From Auricularia sp. M13 (Eukaryota > Basidiomycota > Agaricomycetes > Auriculariales > Auriculariaceae): DNA of 64,000 nucleotides. A program made the position numbers and the translations under genes. Each line of letters begins with the position of its first letter. Position 1 is the stretch's first letter. Of this stretch, positions 12,286 through 24,369 are shown piece by piece. The DNA lies in assembly GCA_037042915.1 (NCBI GenBank), contig CM073198.1, positions 744,001-808,000 on the forward strand. The letters run 5' to 3'. The notes under the pieces are model-generated. The model saw only the letters and a program-made list of their open reading frames with translations, was not told where the DNA came from and searched no databases.

Positions 12286-12963
12286 TCACTCCTCGCCTCC
12301 GCTAGCGTGCTCCTCGCCGGCCAGCACGCCGGGAGAGGAGTTGCGCGCTTTCTTGAGCAGCAGTGACTCGTCCATGGCGCTCGCAGCTGAGGGGCGTCTC
12401 GCATTGCCCTTCCTCTTCCTGACCTGCATGATGAACCCGTAGTCATCGCGCAGGACTTCTCCCGAGGAAGTGGCAGGAGCTGCGCGCAGGGCCGTTAGAG
12501 ATCCGAATATCAATGGCAGACTGGTGCTTCACCTGTCTGCGCCTCCAAGGCATTGTCAACCGCATCGGAATCCGTCCCGCCTGGCGTGCCTGCCGTGGGC
12601 TCGACATGGGCCACTATAATTGAGCTTGCGTCGCCCCCGTCCAGTTCCGTTGTCAGCGTGACACCAATCATGTTGTCGCCGAGTTGGTTCCAGAGCTCTG
12701 CATTGCCCATGACATTGTCGGGGGAGAGAGCGATTTTGGACATTATAGGCTGGCTGGAAATCGGTTAGACGGGCTTGCGTGCTGTCTGGAACGTCTCGGC
12801 CCACCGTTCGCAGTGAGGTTTCGGGAGATAGATCTTGCGTGCTGCTTGTCAGCAGGTCGTACATCGCATGAGTGGCAGGTGTCGGCGCTACAGTCGATAC
12901 CGAGCGCATGGCTATTCCTTGTGGCAGGGTGTCGACAGGTGCGATGTTGACACTGGAGTGCAC
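12286..12963 (-). CDS. Hypothetical protein, 3' exons (start unresolved)
   Basis: The last intron is convincing: an exon ending ...DNALEAQT is followed by GTGAAG...GCGCGCAG and a final exon reading PATSSGEVLRDDYGFIMQVR, then basic KRKGNARRPS, ending at 12,286. Upstream exon sequence contains MSKIALSPDNVMGNAELWNQ in one frame and MRSVSTVAPTPATHAMYDLL in another, so a further intron near 12,760-12,880 is needed but its borders are uncertain. The basic tail (RKRKGNARR) could be a nuclear signal. This may be the 3' end of the zinc-finger gene that starts at 14,565, or a separate gene. I do not recognise the family. Confidence 0.35.
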
Positions 12964-13644
12964 ACTTCGTGCTCGTTACTCTAGTATTGATGACCTGATT
13001 AATGTTGAACAGACTGTGGCAGGGTCAATGTGACCTATTGGCTTATGAATTTTAGAGTGAAGAAGTGGGCGCGCTCGCTGTCGTGGGCGAATACGGGAGC
13101 GCTTGGTGATACTCTGGGACCAGTACCATTGTCAGCTAACTGCGCCGTGGGTGATGGAGGGCTTACGCGTCACTGAAACCTGTCCAGTTAGCGACGGGCT
13201 TGGGGCGCAGGGATGTGATGTTGGCATTCGTACGGGCAAGACAGCGCGGTCGCACGCAGTGCCCGCTGTTCAGGTTGGAGATGTGGTGTCACTGCCGCGA
13301 CAAGTCCCGACCTTGGAAGCCCCGAGAGGGTAGTGGCACCGCTGCAGGCCTGGATGGCCTTCGAGGGATGGCCGCGGGCTCGAGCTGCTAGGAGCGTCGG
13401 TGTTCAGCTGGGGAAAGCGCGGGCATAGCCTCACTGTTTGGGCTTGTGTGGCCTTTGTCTCCGCCGGACGGCGCTTAGTGCCTCTCTTTGTGCCTCAACT
13501 GAAGTCCTGTAATGCATAAGAGTTTCCGAGTGCTCTCTGAGATACGCGGTGTTGAGCTGCGTACATGCTCATCTTTCAGATACTACTAGCACTGCTACAC
13601 GGTAAGAAGGTTCTTGGTTCGAGACGAGCGCAGGCAGACAACAT

Positions 13645-14565
13645 TCAGTACCTGTACAATGGGAGGACGGAGTCAATGACCGCATCAATGAAGGACTTAT
13701 GGTGGTCTTTCTCGCACAGCGGGACCTCTTGCCAGTGCTCGTGTCTATCCAGGCCAGTCTCAAAGGCTTTGCCACAGCCTCCATGACAGACGAAGGGCCT
13801 GACTTCGCCATGCTCCGCGCTGTGCTCGATGGCGCTGAGCACCTGATCAAAGGACATAAGGCAAGTCTCACAAATTATGATTAATTTGGGCGATGGGGGG
13901 CAGGCCGACTGAGTGAGCGCGGGGGGTGCCAGTTCCGTGCCGGTTGCATGCATGCCGTGTGTGTGAGGAGAGGACAATGGGCCAGCTGCGTCACGGATGT
14001 AGAAGGGAGCGGACACTAGAGGGACCTTCGTAGCGCCTTTGTACACCAGTGAATTGGTGTCGTGCGTCCACGCTGTTGCTACCGTGGGCGAATAGGCAAG
14101 CGAGTTGCCACCACCGGCTGAGGAGCTCCTCGGGCTCCCCGGCGGAGTCATGAGACCGCGACGGCCGAGGGCGTACTGGAGGGAGTATTGGAAGGGGGTG
14201 GCCCCAGAATCGGGAGTTGGTGGGCGGCTGCACAATCTCATCGCACAGTGCGCTGTGACGATCGGCTTCTCGTTCGGTGCTGCCACAGTAGCCGGCAGTA
14301 GGGGAGGTGACTGTATCACTGCGCGGGGCTGCAAGATGATTGGGAGGGAGCCCGCGGCATGGGGGGCGTTCGGGTCGATGGGCGCGGTGAGGAAGACGCG
14401 GAAGCCGGGCCTATCGAACCCAGCGAAGTGCTCACGAGCTTGGGCTAAGAGGAACGGCTGAGAGAGCTGAGCGGAGAGCGATGGCAGTGACAGTTCCGGC
14501 CTGTTGAATTCGACCTTAAGAGCAGAAGAGAAGTTGTATAGGGGGCTGCGGGCGTCGTCGGCCAT
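13645..14565 (-). CDS. C2H2-type zinc-finger protein, 5' exon
   Basis: ATG at 14,565; the frame runs 306 residues. About 200 residues are disordered and rich in P, S and A (for example PPGSPRSSSAGGG). Near residue 230 comes a classical C-x2-C-x12-H-x3-H finger (CETCLMSFDQVLSAIEHSAE then H), then a second unit C-x3-C followed by GKAFETGLDRHEHWQEVPLC, which offers two Cys, one or two His and a Cys as ligands. The exon probably ends at a donor GTACTG near 13,651 rather than at the nearby stop; downstream exons toward 13,475 or 12,286 could not be fixed. Its plan, a disordered N-terminus and two C-terminal fingers, is like that of the four finger genes at 43-61 kb, but finger spacing and sequence differ. 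A transcription factor role is inferred only. Confidence 0.6.
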   Translation of the reverse strand: MADDARSPLYNFSSALKVEFNRPELSLPSLSAQLSQPFLLAQAREHFAGFDRPGFRVFLTAPIDPNAPHAAGSLPIILQPRAVIQSPPLLPATVAAPNEKPIVTAHCAMRLCSRPPTPDSGATPFQYSLQYALGRRGLMTPPGSPRSSSAGGGNSLAYSPTVATAWTHDTNSLVYKGATKVPLVSAPFYIRDAAGPLSSPHTHGMHATGTELAPPALTQSACPPSPKLIIICETCLMSFDQVLSAIEHSAEHGEVRPFVCHGGCGKAFETGLDRHEHWQEVPLCEKDHHKSFIDAVIDSVLPLYRY

Positions 14566-14895
14566 GTTCGAGCTGAGGCAACGAGGAGAATGGTCAGAGG
14601 CCTGTATACATGTCGGCTGTGGTTATAACATGGCTTTGCGGGAAGCACGTGCTCAGCCCGAGCTGGGGTGTGAGTGAGTTGTCATCCTGATTAGGCAGTG
14701 ACAGGATGTGTGATTACTTAATTTATTCATATCGGGCGAAGAAGGTATGTTCTGTTCCCACTGCCCTGCGCGGCACGACTCAATCTCTCCAAGGGAACGG
14801 AAATCAGAAGAGTGCACAGGATCTTGAGTTCGCGTAGCACATGGGTGGGCAGATAGAGTTTGCGAGCGCCTACATGTTCATCATTGCTGGAAATG

Positions 14896-15628
14896 CTAGT
14901 CTGTAGATGTCACATAAATGATCGGGATAATGGGGAATGGACTCGCGATGTCCATGGAAATTCTGTGTTCTGGGGAGAAGAAGAGGGGTGAACTGCGACC
15001 GATGACCGGACTATCCAACAAGTCTACCGGAAACGCCTTGCTAGGTTGTTTGCCGCTGTGGTGAGCGGAGGTGATGTCCGAGGTAGGTAGGCTGGACTGG
15101 CTGACGTGGGAGGGACTCGAATACACGTGTCCGGTGGGACGCGGGCTCGGTAAGTGGATGCGTGGTTTGACACTACGCGGAGCGCTCTCTGTATCTAGGT
15201 TCTATTGAGTCTCATGAATGCGCAGCATGATGCGGCGACTCTGACGTACAGCGGACGATGTCTGGGACTGAATCGAGAAGCTCCCGGGTGCCGGTGATCT
15301 GATCCGGATCATGGGCGCTCCTGTCACTCAGGCATGCATGGGTTCGTGGGCAAATCGGCGGCAGGCCATCGGGCGCCGCAGGGGTGTGGCGATGTGAAGG
15401 AGTGGTGTATCTCTCGCTATCTGGCTGGCGTGGCGTGCATGATCCTGTCTCGCGAAGGGGGTGCCATGTCTGACCCTGTACTGTCGTGGCCGGGTTGGTC
15501 ACAGGCAGAGGCGTGTGCTCTCCAACAGCGAGGTAACGGGCGAACACGACTCCTGCGCATATTGCCACAGCTGCGATGAGTGCGATAATAGCCGCGGCAG
15601 CAACAGCCTGGGGAATGTTTGGTGACAT
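14896..15628 (-). CDS. Single-pass membrane protein, two exons
   Basis: Exons (minus) 15,628-15,257 and 15,201-14,896, 225 residues, joined in phase 0 over a 55-bp intron (GTCCGC...CAATAG). Residues about 6-30 (AVAAAAIIALIAAVAICAGV) form one hydrophobic segment near the N-terminus. The rest is a hydrophilic Ser/Pro/Thr-rich tail without repeats or known motifs. Such a layout is common among uncharacterised Agaricomycete genes. The weak donor context lowers confidence in the junction, but the frame is open through both exons. Function unknown. Confidence 0.45.
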
Positions 15629-18600
15629 GCCTGAAACACGCGTTGCGGGAATGTTTTTTATACTTGGAGGGTTAGCTTGGACAGATCGCTTCGAATAAGG
15701 AAGACTACTGTCCTTAGGAGCTCCTCCGCGAGGTTGTCAAACTGTGTAGTTTGCGCGATAAGCTGGGGAACACCGCAGTGAGGCTTTGGATGGAAGGCGA
15801 ATGGCGTATCATATCATTGTTGGGCTGCGGTCGGACTGTAGCCGGCCGCGTCGCTGGGCAGTCTAACCTGGCGGACTGCTAGGATAAGGACTTGGTTGCC
15901 AGCGCCATCGGGGAACGGGGGCGCATCGGGGGGCGCTGTCTTTGAGTATCCCGGGAGTTGCTGTTGTCAGTTCAGGGCTGAGGGCCGGAATAAGGTTTGC
16001 ATATCTGCAGCCCCGTCCGCGGCAAGATTATTCTACAGGCTGACTGTGTTTCCTGATTCAGTGATCATAATGTTGCGCTCGTTCTAGCGGAATGTTTGAG
16101 GCAGGTGACTTGGAAATCATCAGCTGTGTTTTGAGATTACAATCCACCATATGATTCTGTGCTTGGCTGGACTATTTAAGGGGAGACCTACTTGCGTAAC
16201 TCTCGCAAACTCGAAGGCATGTGCCGCTCTGTCTCGTGAGTAGAGCCACACCATTTTTCCAGGTGCGGGCTCATTTTGCTCAGAATCACTTTCGATTATT
16301 CCCAGTGCGGGGTAAGTGGCAGGGCAATTTACGGTGACCTCTGAGCGTTCTACAGCACTACGTCAACGCTCCTTTCGAGCCCGCCTTCTATCTCGTTTGC
16401 CGCTCGCCTCATTGTGGGTCGAGCTTATACTGCTTCTGTTCATTCTGTCGACAGGTATGGGAGGGTGGCTTCCTGTGCATCTGGGCTGACGGGTCAAACA
16501 GTATGGTCGCGGGCCTTATATCCGTATTCGTGCCGCGTCGTCCGGGAGCTGCTCTGCTTGCAGCGGCGGCGGCTCTCAGCCGCTTGAGGGAGGCCGAAAG
16601 GTCTACTCGGGAGGCACCGAGTCGAGAGGGCAAGCCCGCGTTGAGGGCCGTCTATGGACGAAGAGACGAGGTTGTGGATTAAAAGAGAGCGGGTACATGT
16701 ATGTGATGGCTGCGAGTATCGACTCCCACGTGGTGCAGAACCAAAGGTGGCTGTGTCGGGGGTGGGTGAGTCAGAAATTCCGCCGCGGTCAATGACCAGG
16801 GCGACGGAGCGACGCTGGCCACACTGAAGGCCCCAGGATATCAGCGCAAGCTGCCGCTTGGCATGGCACCGTTTCACACGCGCCAGCTAGTCGGCGTATA
16901 CCCGACAAGCTGGCTCAATTCTCCCGCACGCGCGGAACTATACTTTATGTTGACACGCATGCCCTGAGCATCCAACAAAGATCTGCTCCGCGGTTGCCCG
17001 AGGACGTGTTGATCGCCGACAGAGTAGCAAAACCGTTCTATTCGCGTGCAAGTCTTGCGCGCGAAGATCGCAACGAGCAGACATTGCAGGGATAGGTTAC
17101 CACGCAACCGATGTTCATGTATTTCACTGGCATATCCTTATGTCCCATCAGTTTGTCCGTTTAGAAATCAAAGGGCTCCAACGCACTTTGTAGGACATGG
17201 TACGACTGCAATCTTCCGCGCGCAGCATGCTGAGGGGACAGTACGGTTTTGCACAATCGAACTTCGCTGCTATCGGGCTTCTAATATGCTGGTAAAAGGG
17301 TGTAAATCTTTCAGGACGTTCAGTGAGCGAATCTACCCATACGCCACAGTTCCCAATAGCCTTGTCGCTAATGGGGAATCACGATCATCGTCAGCTGAGT
17401 CGACGCCTAACTGCATACCGTACGAACTCACTAAACTGCGCAGCACATTGCAACCTGGACCTATCTCTGCACCGGTGAGCGTTTGCATAGTCGTCGAACA
17501 CCGTCCAGTTGCTCCTGTTTAAAAGCCTTCGTTGCCCGTGTTATTAGGCGCTAATTGGAACAGACTTACACTGTTGGCGTCTCACGCGCCAGATCCATTC
17601 AAACCAAATGGGGCATGCTCCGTTGAGAAGACCGCTCTGTCATGTGACGTAAATCAGGGGCAATTTCAAACTGAAAAAAGCCACATCACCTGAGGTACAT
17701 GTGTGAAGTGAATTGTCGAGACGGAGCCGATTTCAAACCCTTGGAGAGAGGCTTGGTTACATTCTATTCTGCGGCCGAAGATCAAGCTGCAAGCTCATGA
17801 GTCACCATGCTTCAAGAATAAAAGAAACGCTGTCGAGACACTGCGTAATGCCATCCGCTAGGTTTGCGGCCCACTTCGCTTGTGCTACGAAGAACCTATC
17901 TCCCTGTGGCTAGATCTCCGCGCACAAGTCGTGCAGGTCGATGGGTAATTCACTGATACGTCACAACCTCGCGCCCAGTCCAGATCTGATGGGGTCCCAT
18001 ACTGAAGTAGTGAGGCGAACTCGCCGCGTATCAATGAATAACGCCACCCTGCTGCGCCGGCTCGCAGAAGCGGCACATGTCAGCCGGAAGTCTAGCTTCG
18101 ATCTTCATACCCTGTGAAGAGGTGCAGGCACCCTGGTATGCGCCACCGGCGTTCTCAAGCCCGAACCAGGCCAGTGAATTGCCCTGCGATGGCTATGATG
18201 CAGAGGCAGGCAGCCGTGGGACAGGCTTTGGACGGAGGGATGCACACGCAATAGTACACAGTAGCTTCAGAGGTCTTTGCACGGCTTAAACGGATCAGGC
18301 TCGGGAAAAAACGTGGCCGAATGTTCAGCTGCATCATCGGGAACGTTGTGTGTGCATTACCGGAATAGAATGGTCAATCGCACATGTGCCTCGGCCTGAG
18401 AAAGCCAGAGCACTCTATCCGGTTTCCGAGTCTCACGGATCCTTATGTCGAGAAACGCCCAATGCATTGTACGATGAGATAAACTGCCACTAGATGACAC
18501 GACACGTATAGAGACGGGCAATGCATCATCAGTGCCACATCCACTCCACGCCCGTGAGCAGCAGGTCGTCCTTGGGTGCCATACCAAACACTCGCCACGC

Positions 18601-19453
18601 GTACATAACCCTCAGGCGCTCGAACGGGCGCCGGAAGAAGGCTCGGGTGGGTTTCTCCTCCATGAGTCTGACGATCGACTACGCGCAGGGCTGTTAGACT
18701 GCATTGACCCGGTGATAGCGACTCACGAATATGATAGGGACCTCCGTAGCCCAGCTCTCCACACAGATGCGCTCATCGCAAAGGGAGCGCGCGACACCCA
18801 GACAGTGGACCAAGAGAGCACCCGCAGTCGTAGATGGGCCGATGCATGACCACAGTGGGATATGGCAAAGCTCACGCGCAATCTTTAGAGCCCTCGTTCT
18901 CTGGATGTCCGCCTGACGCTGCCATGCGAACATTAATACTAGTGCGAATCCAGCGGGGGCAACACTGAACTCACAGACATGTCGCCTTCGAATTGCATAT
19001 ACTGACAGCGGCGATGCTTGCGATGGTCGGGGGGCTTGTCGGGCGCAACTTTCCTGCAGATGCAGTCGATTTTTGGCGGAGACATCAGAGTGAGCTTTGG
19101 AGTGGGGAACTGAACACACAACGGACAACCGTGGAAACTGCGACCGTTATTATAAGAATACCATGGTGAGATCTGTGACACTAGAGCAGGCCGCATTAGA
19201 TCCCGCGCATAAGCAAAGCATGTGTCAGAGTGCCATCGGAGATAAGCTACTTTGTGGCTGTGCGAAAGATCGCGTAATCGTGTAATATGCTCCGGATTTA
19301 ACCATAGTAATCGTTTCCTGATTCGTATACAAGATGCGAACTATCGCAGACGGGTAGTCTATGCCGGAGCACGCAAATCAGCTCCTGTTACCACGACACA
19401 CCAAAAGAAGAAAAAAAAAATCTGGTGACGTACATAAACCCGCGGTAAGGCGA
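15629..19453. other. 3.8 kb without a confident gene
   Basis: Only short frames are present. On the minus strand at 18,530-19,000 one frame reads FSVAPAGFALVLMFAWQRQ, and after a GTGAGT...GCGTAG intron (about 18,678-18,727) continues FSIVRLMEEKPTRAFFRR to a stop near 18,531. This may be the tail of a decayed or incompletely read membrane-protein gene; I could not place its start. Confidence 0.35.
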
Positions 19454-19723
19454 CTAGAGAAATGGTGGGTCATCGTCGCAATCTTGAGATCCGGCATCCT
19501 GCCACTTCCTCCAGCAATGATAGCACCGAACACTGCAAGTATTTGGCCGCAGATATATTGCCCGACCCATAACCTGCTCGCAGGTCTTGGCGCAGTCGTG
19601 AGAGTCCGGATTGTGCGCGCAACTGAAGCGGCAACAAGGCTTGCCACAATCTAGCCTAATAACCTCGACGCCTCCAAGATGTCCGCAGGCCGACCGAGTG
19701 CTTGCAAAGGCGTTTTGACACAT
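19454..19723 (-). CDS. Small cysteine-rich protein, hypothetical
   Basis: The minus-strand frame from ATG 19,723 carries a dense Cys/His pattern: ACGHLGG, then RLDCGKPCCRFSCAHNPDSH, then DCAKTCEQ. It recalls small zinc-binding proteins of unknown function that are common in Agaricomycetes (CGH, CDxPxCKFSxxHP, CxxTCxQ order). A possible 43-bp intron directly after TCEQ (GTTATG...CTTGCAG) would change the C-terminus. Upstream exons are possible. Assignment by pattern only. Confidence 0.3.
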   Translation of the reverse strand: MCQNAFASTRSACGHLGGVEVIRLDCGKPCCRFSCAHNPDSHDCAKTCEQVMGRAIYLRPNTCSVRCYHCWRKWQDAGSQDCDDDPPFL

Positions 19724-22039
19724 GGTGCGAGAACAATGCAAATATTATCTACGTGTAAAGATGCAAGAGTTTCGGCGCTTTAATATAGCGTCGCTCGCCC
19801 TGACTTTGAATATGTCATCCATTCAGAATCCGCCAAGGACATAACCAATAACCCAAATGAGCTCTTTACGCGATATTGACTGTTCGCAATTCTCACGCAT
19901 TACAAAATGGGTCGAGACCCCTGTTCGGGGTTGAATACAAACTCAGTCCATGTGCCCAGTTTGCCCTTTACCTCTCACGCCACAACTTCGCCTCCCCCTA
20001 TGCGCAGCACCATACTACTGCGCATGATCCGAGCGGTAACATCTTTATCCACTCCAATGGCAAGAGGCGTGCATGCAATAACCATGTTAGGTCTGCGAAC
20101 CTGATGATCACATGAGCACTACGACTACAAAGCACTATTTTGCACTCACCGCCGACTTCCATTTCCCACGACGCATGTAAGATTCACAGATCTAACATGG
20201 TTACTGCCCACCGCACCTGTGCGATGGTGTAGATAACGGCTTTAGTCAAGAACGACGCACAATGTCTATAGCCCTTGCTCTTCGAGTCGACTCTCCACAA
20301 CAGGGCAGGTATAAGCATCTCGCGCTCTTATGTACCCCACCACACGAGACGAACGTTTTGACAAGGTTCGCGTTAGACCGGAATGACGATGTGCTAGCGG
20401 CCTGACAAGGGCAATCCCAAAACCCTTTTTTGACATAATTTACGAGTTAATATAGCCTGTACGAAGGTCAAAGGTTTTCAAAAGGTTTTGAGGTCGGATT
20501 TACAAGAGCCGCATGCCCAGTTGTATTTCTTATTTTCTTTGTTCCAATCAATACCAGTGTGTATGATGAAGGAACAGGAATGAGTGTATACGAAAGTAGC
20601 GGGTGATAATGTACACAAGGAGACGGCTGCCCTTGCGCCGGCGACGCTGTCTGCTAAGTCGACCATCTGAGGCGCAAGCTCGCGTAGGCCGCACACCGCA
20701 TTGCCAAGGCGGAGCGGCTGTACGTCCAGCTGTCCATGTCAGTGGCGCTGTCTGCCGCAGCGCACTCGCTCTCGCCGCCCGAGGCCCCGTATGTGTTGCT
20801 CAACAAGGCCGACGACGCGCCGCGGCCACCGAGCGCCACAACAGCGATGCCGCGGAGGCTGCGGATGAGTTCTATAAAAAAAGGTGGGTGAATGAGCGTG
20901 CCGGGTGTCGATATAACAAGAGTGGCGCACCTGGCTGCACTGCCGACTTCCGACGTGGCCAAGTCACGATATGAAAACTGTGATGATCCGGAGCGGTCAG
21001 AAATGAGACGAATGGATGAACCAAGGGCGAAAGGGCTTACCTTGGGGTCGGCTGTGGTCGTGGGCCTTCAGCGAGTTACCGTGCGAAGAGCCTGCAAATG
21101 ATATGTTAATATCAGGCAACAGACAGGAGCCCAAAAGACAGGGACAGGGGGCCAGAGAGAGCCAGTGAGCCTCGGTAAGTCTCCAGAGCGCAGAGGCACG
21201 GAAAGATCCAGCAAACCAGACAAGCCAAAGCCAATAGCACCGAAGCCTCGCAGCCATGGAGCAGGAAACGCAAAGAATCGCCACAGCCCGGAGTACCACA
21301 GCAAGCAATAGAGACACCGGCGAGCGCATAGGGCAACTTGAGGCGCTGTTGACTTGAAGCCTTGAAGGGGATGCGAGCGAGAGGCAACATCCGACTCCGC
21401 CCAGGTCTGACCCAACCGTGTGAACACGGGGATTTGTCTCCGAGGCTACCCGCCCACCCTGCAGCTGCCCAACGAAGAGCACATTTCCCAGTCCATTCAA
21501 ATCAAAAAGAAAGTTGTTTATCATTTGCTGAAAATATACAGTCTACTACAATAACGAGTACTGCAAAGGAGTGCGTTTTGCAGGCCATATTCGTCGCCTG
21601 CGGTGCAGGGCACGGGCTCCCCATGTGGCTTTGAGAGAGGTTGTCGACGAAAAACCTTTTGGTAAGGTTCAAAGCAGGCCAAGCTATCATCTGGAGATAT
21701 CTCTGGAGAACCCGCTAGGCTGGCGCTGTCAAAACCTTAGGCTCGTTTGGTGGTGTAGGAACTGCGGCCGAGAGTCACCAACACACTGTTTGCGATCTGC
21801 ACGGCGACAATCGCTGATCAGCTCTCTCGGCGGAAGATTACTGGGCTGCCATCAGAAAGAAGTGCGCCCGGTTTCCTGAACGTCAGAACGTACGCAATCT
21901 GGGCGGTCACCATGTCAGAGCAAACTAGGCGAATCAACTGGAGTCGTTACGCTTAATCTCGCTCGATCTCAGTACGCCTGGTATTAATTGTATCATTGCC
22001 ACAGCTGAACACGGGCCATCGGGTCGGATGAATTGACCC
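19724..22039. other. Gene-poor stretch
   Basis: No gene supported. At about 20,690-20,870 the plus strand has a good-looking frame HRIAKAERLYVQLSMSVALS followed by LSPPEAPYVLLNKADDAPRP without a start or usable splice sites, probably an exon relic of an unrecognised gene. Confidence 0.4.
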
Positions 22040-22417
22040 GGGCCGAATGGCTGTACCTCGCTGCTATATCCGACCTGTGGGAATTGCCGACCCACGCTGA
22101 ACAGTAGCCCGCCGCGCGCACACACCTCCAGAGTCGGCCAGAAGACCCAGCCTGAACGCTGAGCTCGCCGCGGTCGACCGAGAACAACGAACGCGCGCCC
22201 ACCGCAGCCTCTAGCAGCGGTATCGAAGCCCAACAAGCCCGTACATTGGTACGAGCTGCTGGCGGCGTCGAATTCTCGTTCGGGCGCCTGAGCTGCAAGG
22301 CTCCGAGCGCCACGGCCAGCAGGAAGCAGCGCACGCACACACAATGCCGGCTCCTACGTCAGCGCAAAGGCGCGGCCAGCCCGTACATTAGTACGGGCGA
22401 CTGACCGCGCCGGACGG
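22040..22417 (+). repeat. Palindrome-bearing GC-rich repeat (family R), left of the MULE
   Basis: Contains two palindromic cores, AGCCCGTACATTGGTACGAGCT at 22,236 (imperfect) and AGCCCGTACATTAGTACGGG at 22,378. The same core with similar flanks occurs right of the MULE (27,288) and again at 28,335 and 28,474. The MULE is inserted in one such unit: the flanks on either side join to the same order seen at 28,474-28,560. Confidence 0.7.
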
Positions 22418-22497
22418 ACCAAATGCTATCCGGCCAGCGTTGTGGTGCATCCGAAGCTCCGACTCCGGCCGGTCCGTCGGGCCATGATGACGCAAGA
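22418..22497 (+). repeat. MULE left terminal inverted repeat
   Basis: About 80 bp, matching the reverse complement of 27,096-27,175 with two or three differences. The transposase ATG at 22,553 lies 55 bp inside it. Confidence 0.9.
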
Positions 22498-23456
22498 TGC
22501 GTCCACAAATGTTTGTTTGTACAATAGACACGTGCTGCGCGTTTTTGCTGCTATGTCCGCCGCCGCCGACGCGTCGACTGCGTTCTGCAAGACGTGCAGA
22601 AAGACACACCCTATCACCGACTTCCCGCTCAAGAAGAGGAACAATCCCGATGGCAAACAGCGCACTGCTAAATGCTGCCGCTGTCTTCCTGCGCGTGCCG
22701 ACGAGAAGGAGAACATCGCGCCGAGCGACCCTGACGTTGTTAGTCGTAAACAACGCGCCCGCGCAGAGGAGCCGCTACCGCCGTCAGAGCTCAAGGATTT
22801 CGTCGCGCTCCTGTCTGAGCAGGCCGAGATCCTCAAGATTGAGGCCTGCATTAAGACCGATGAGATTGTGGCCCGAGTAGGCACCGACCATCGTGCCATC
22901 GCCAACGAGCTTTCCCAGATTATTTGGAAAAATACACAGTTCCGATTCAGGTATGTACAGAACACTACTGCATTATTTTTTCTGACAAGTCATTTTGTAG
23001 ATATCACTCAAAGGATGTACTTAAGTCTGCAACGACACCGACAACCCGCTTCTCGTACACCTGTGCACAGAATGCGGAGCGGAAGCACAAGCCAGAGAAG
23101 ACCGCGGCTCCCGATAAGCAGCGCGATAAGATCTCGCTGGTGACGTTCGACTGTCGCGGCTGGCTGCACATCTCCATTGCCGATGGGGCATCCGCTGCTC
23201 TGGTTAAGCTTGAACACCACGAAGATCACGTACACTATCAGAGTGTGACTCTGCCACAAGATGTTGTCGATATCGTGATTAACAATCCAGGTCTGACAGT
23301 GACACAGGCAAGTTGCCCGACCACCGCTGCTGTTGCCTGCTGATTGACCCGCTCGTCATGTAGATCTGGCAGATGGTTCTCAAGAAGTACCCTACCCCAG
23401 TCTTTACCCGCAAAGCCGTCTATAATCTCTGGGCTCAGCGGGATTCCGCCAAATGG

Positions 23457-24369
23457 TGGGGTCCGGCAACGTCAGTCAGGACTTATCCCATCACGGCAAA
23501 CTCCGTATGGGCCTCTTTGTCAGATTTCAGGATATCCTCGTCCGCTCCTAGGACCCCCTCATTTAGGGGATATAAAATAGCTTTTATTACTCTTTCAAAA
23601 ACTTGTTGTGAGCAGAATTTTGATGCACATGCTGGAAAGGCCGGGAAGGGTGCCAAACTGCCTGAGTTACAAGTTGAGGGCAGGAGATCAAAATTCTGCT
23701 CACAACGTTTTGTAGAGAAGGTTTCAAAACGTACAAATGCTAAGGCACGGAATTTTCGTAGCGGCCGTTATAGACATCGTGTATGACCTAGTTTCGGGCG
23801 GTTTCCGCGCCGTTTGGCTGTGTTACGTAAGCCAACAATTGCCACTTGCGTCCGATTTTGTGTTATTCGTTGCCTACCGAGCAGTTCCTCGCCTTTAAAG
23901 CACATTTATCAAGTTTTACATTGGTCTTAATTGTAATGACGCAGTTTTGACACTTTGGGAAAGCTTGAAAAACTCATAACATTTTCCCATGCTGGTCCAG
24001 TCCTGCATGCATTTCTCATCGCAAATATGTCCTGTAATGACACACCAAGAGCTCCCAAAAATGCATGAATAGCTTTACTCATAATCTACCATAATTCTGA
24101 GGCTGTCCCAGGACGAGAGACGGCACAGGATCTCATAGATCTCCCTGAGGATAACTACATGGAGCTTGCCGACATTATTGCCGTCTTCATACATTCTCTC
24201 TCCTCTTGTAGCTTCAGAAACCAGTTCATATTGAGCTTAGGCAGTATTTAAAATAGATAAATAGCTCTACATAATGTTGAACCTTGTGCTGGGAGGACGG
24301 TTACACCGGATGGTGCAAAATCGGCTTACATAAGCCGGCCGCTGAGCTGGCTGACGTTGCCAGACCCCA
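23457..24369. mobile_element. Nested 913-bp DNA transposon inside the MULE transposase
   Basis: Ends read TGGGGTCCGGCAACGTCAG and, in reverse complement from the right, TGGGGTCTGGCAACGTCAG, i.e. terminal inverted repeats of about 23 bp with two mismatches. The 7-bp direct repeat CAAATGG (23,450-23,456 and 24,370-24,376) flanks it. Removing the element and one copy of the repeat restores the transposase frame exactly (DSAKW joined to KLDQDELK). No transposase is encoded, so it is non-autonomous. The target length (7, possibly 8 with a mismatch) suggests a hAT-like or related superfamily but does not settle it. Confidence 0.88.
23605..23706. repeat. Perfect 20-bp inverted repeat (stem-loop) in the nested element
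   Basis: GTTGTGAGCAGAATTTTGAT at 23,605-23,624 and its exact reverse complement at 23,687-23,706, separated by 62 bp. It could fold as a cruciform or RNA hairpin; no function is known. Confidence 0.9.

Noticed and set aside
13610-13630. Possible tRNA B-box (GGTTCGAGAC)
   Set aside because: No A-box or cloverleaf arms at the right distance.
23373-23786. 137-residue open frame
   Set aside because: It is the transposase exon read through into the nested transposon; the true exon stops at 23,456.
24284-24369. N-terminal part of a transposase exon (MCWEDGYTGW...)
   Set aside because: It lies inside the nested element before its right end; real transposase coding resumes at 24,377.
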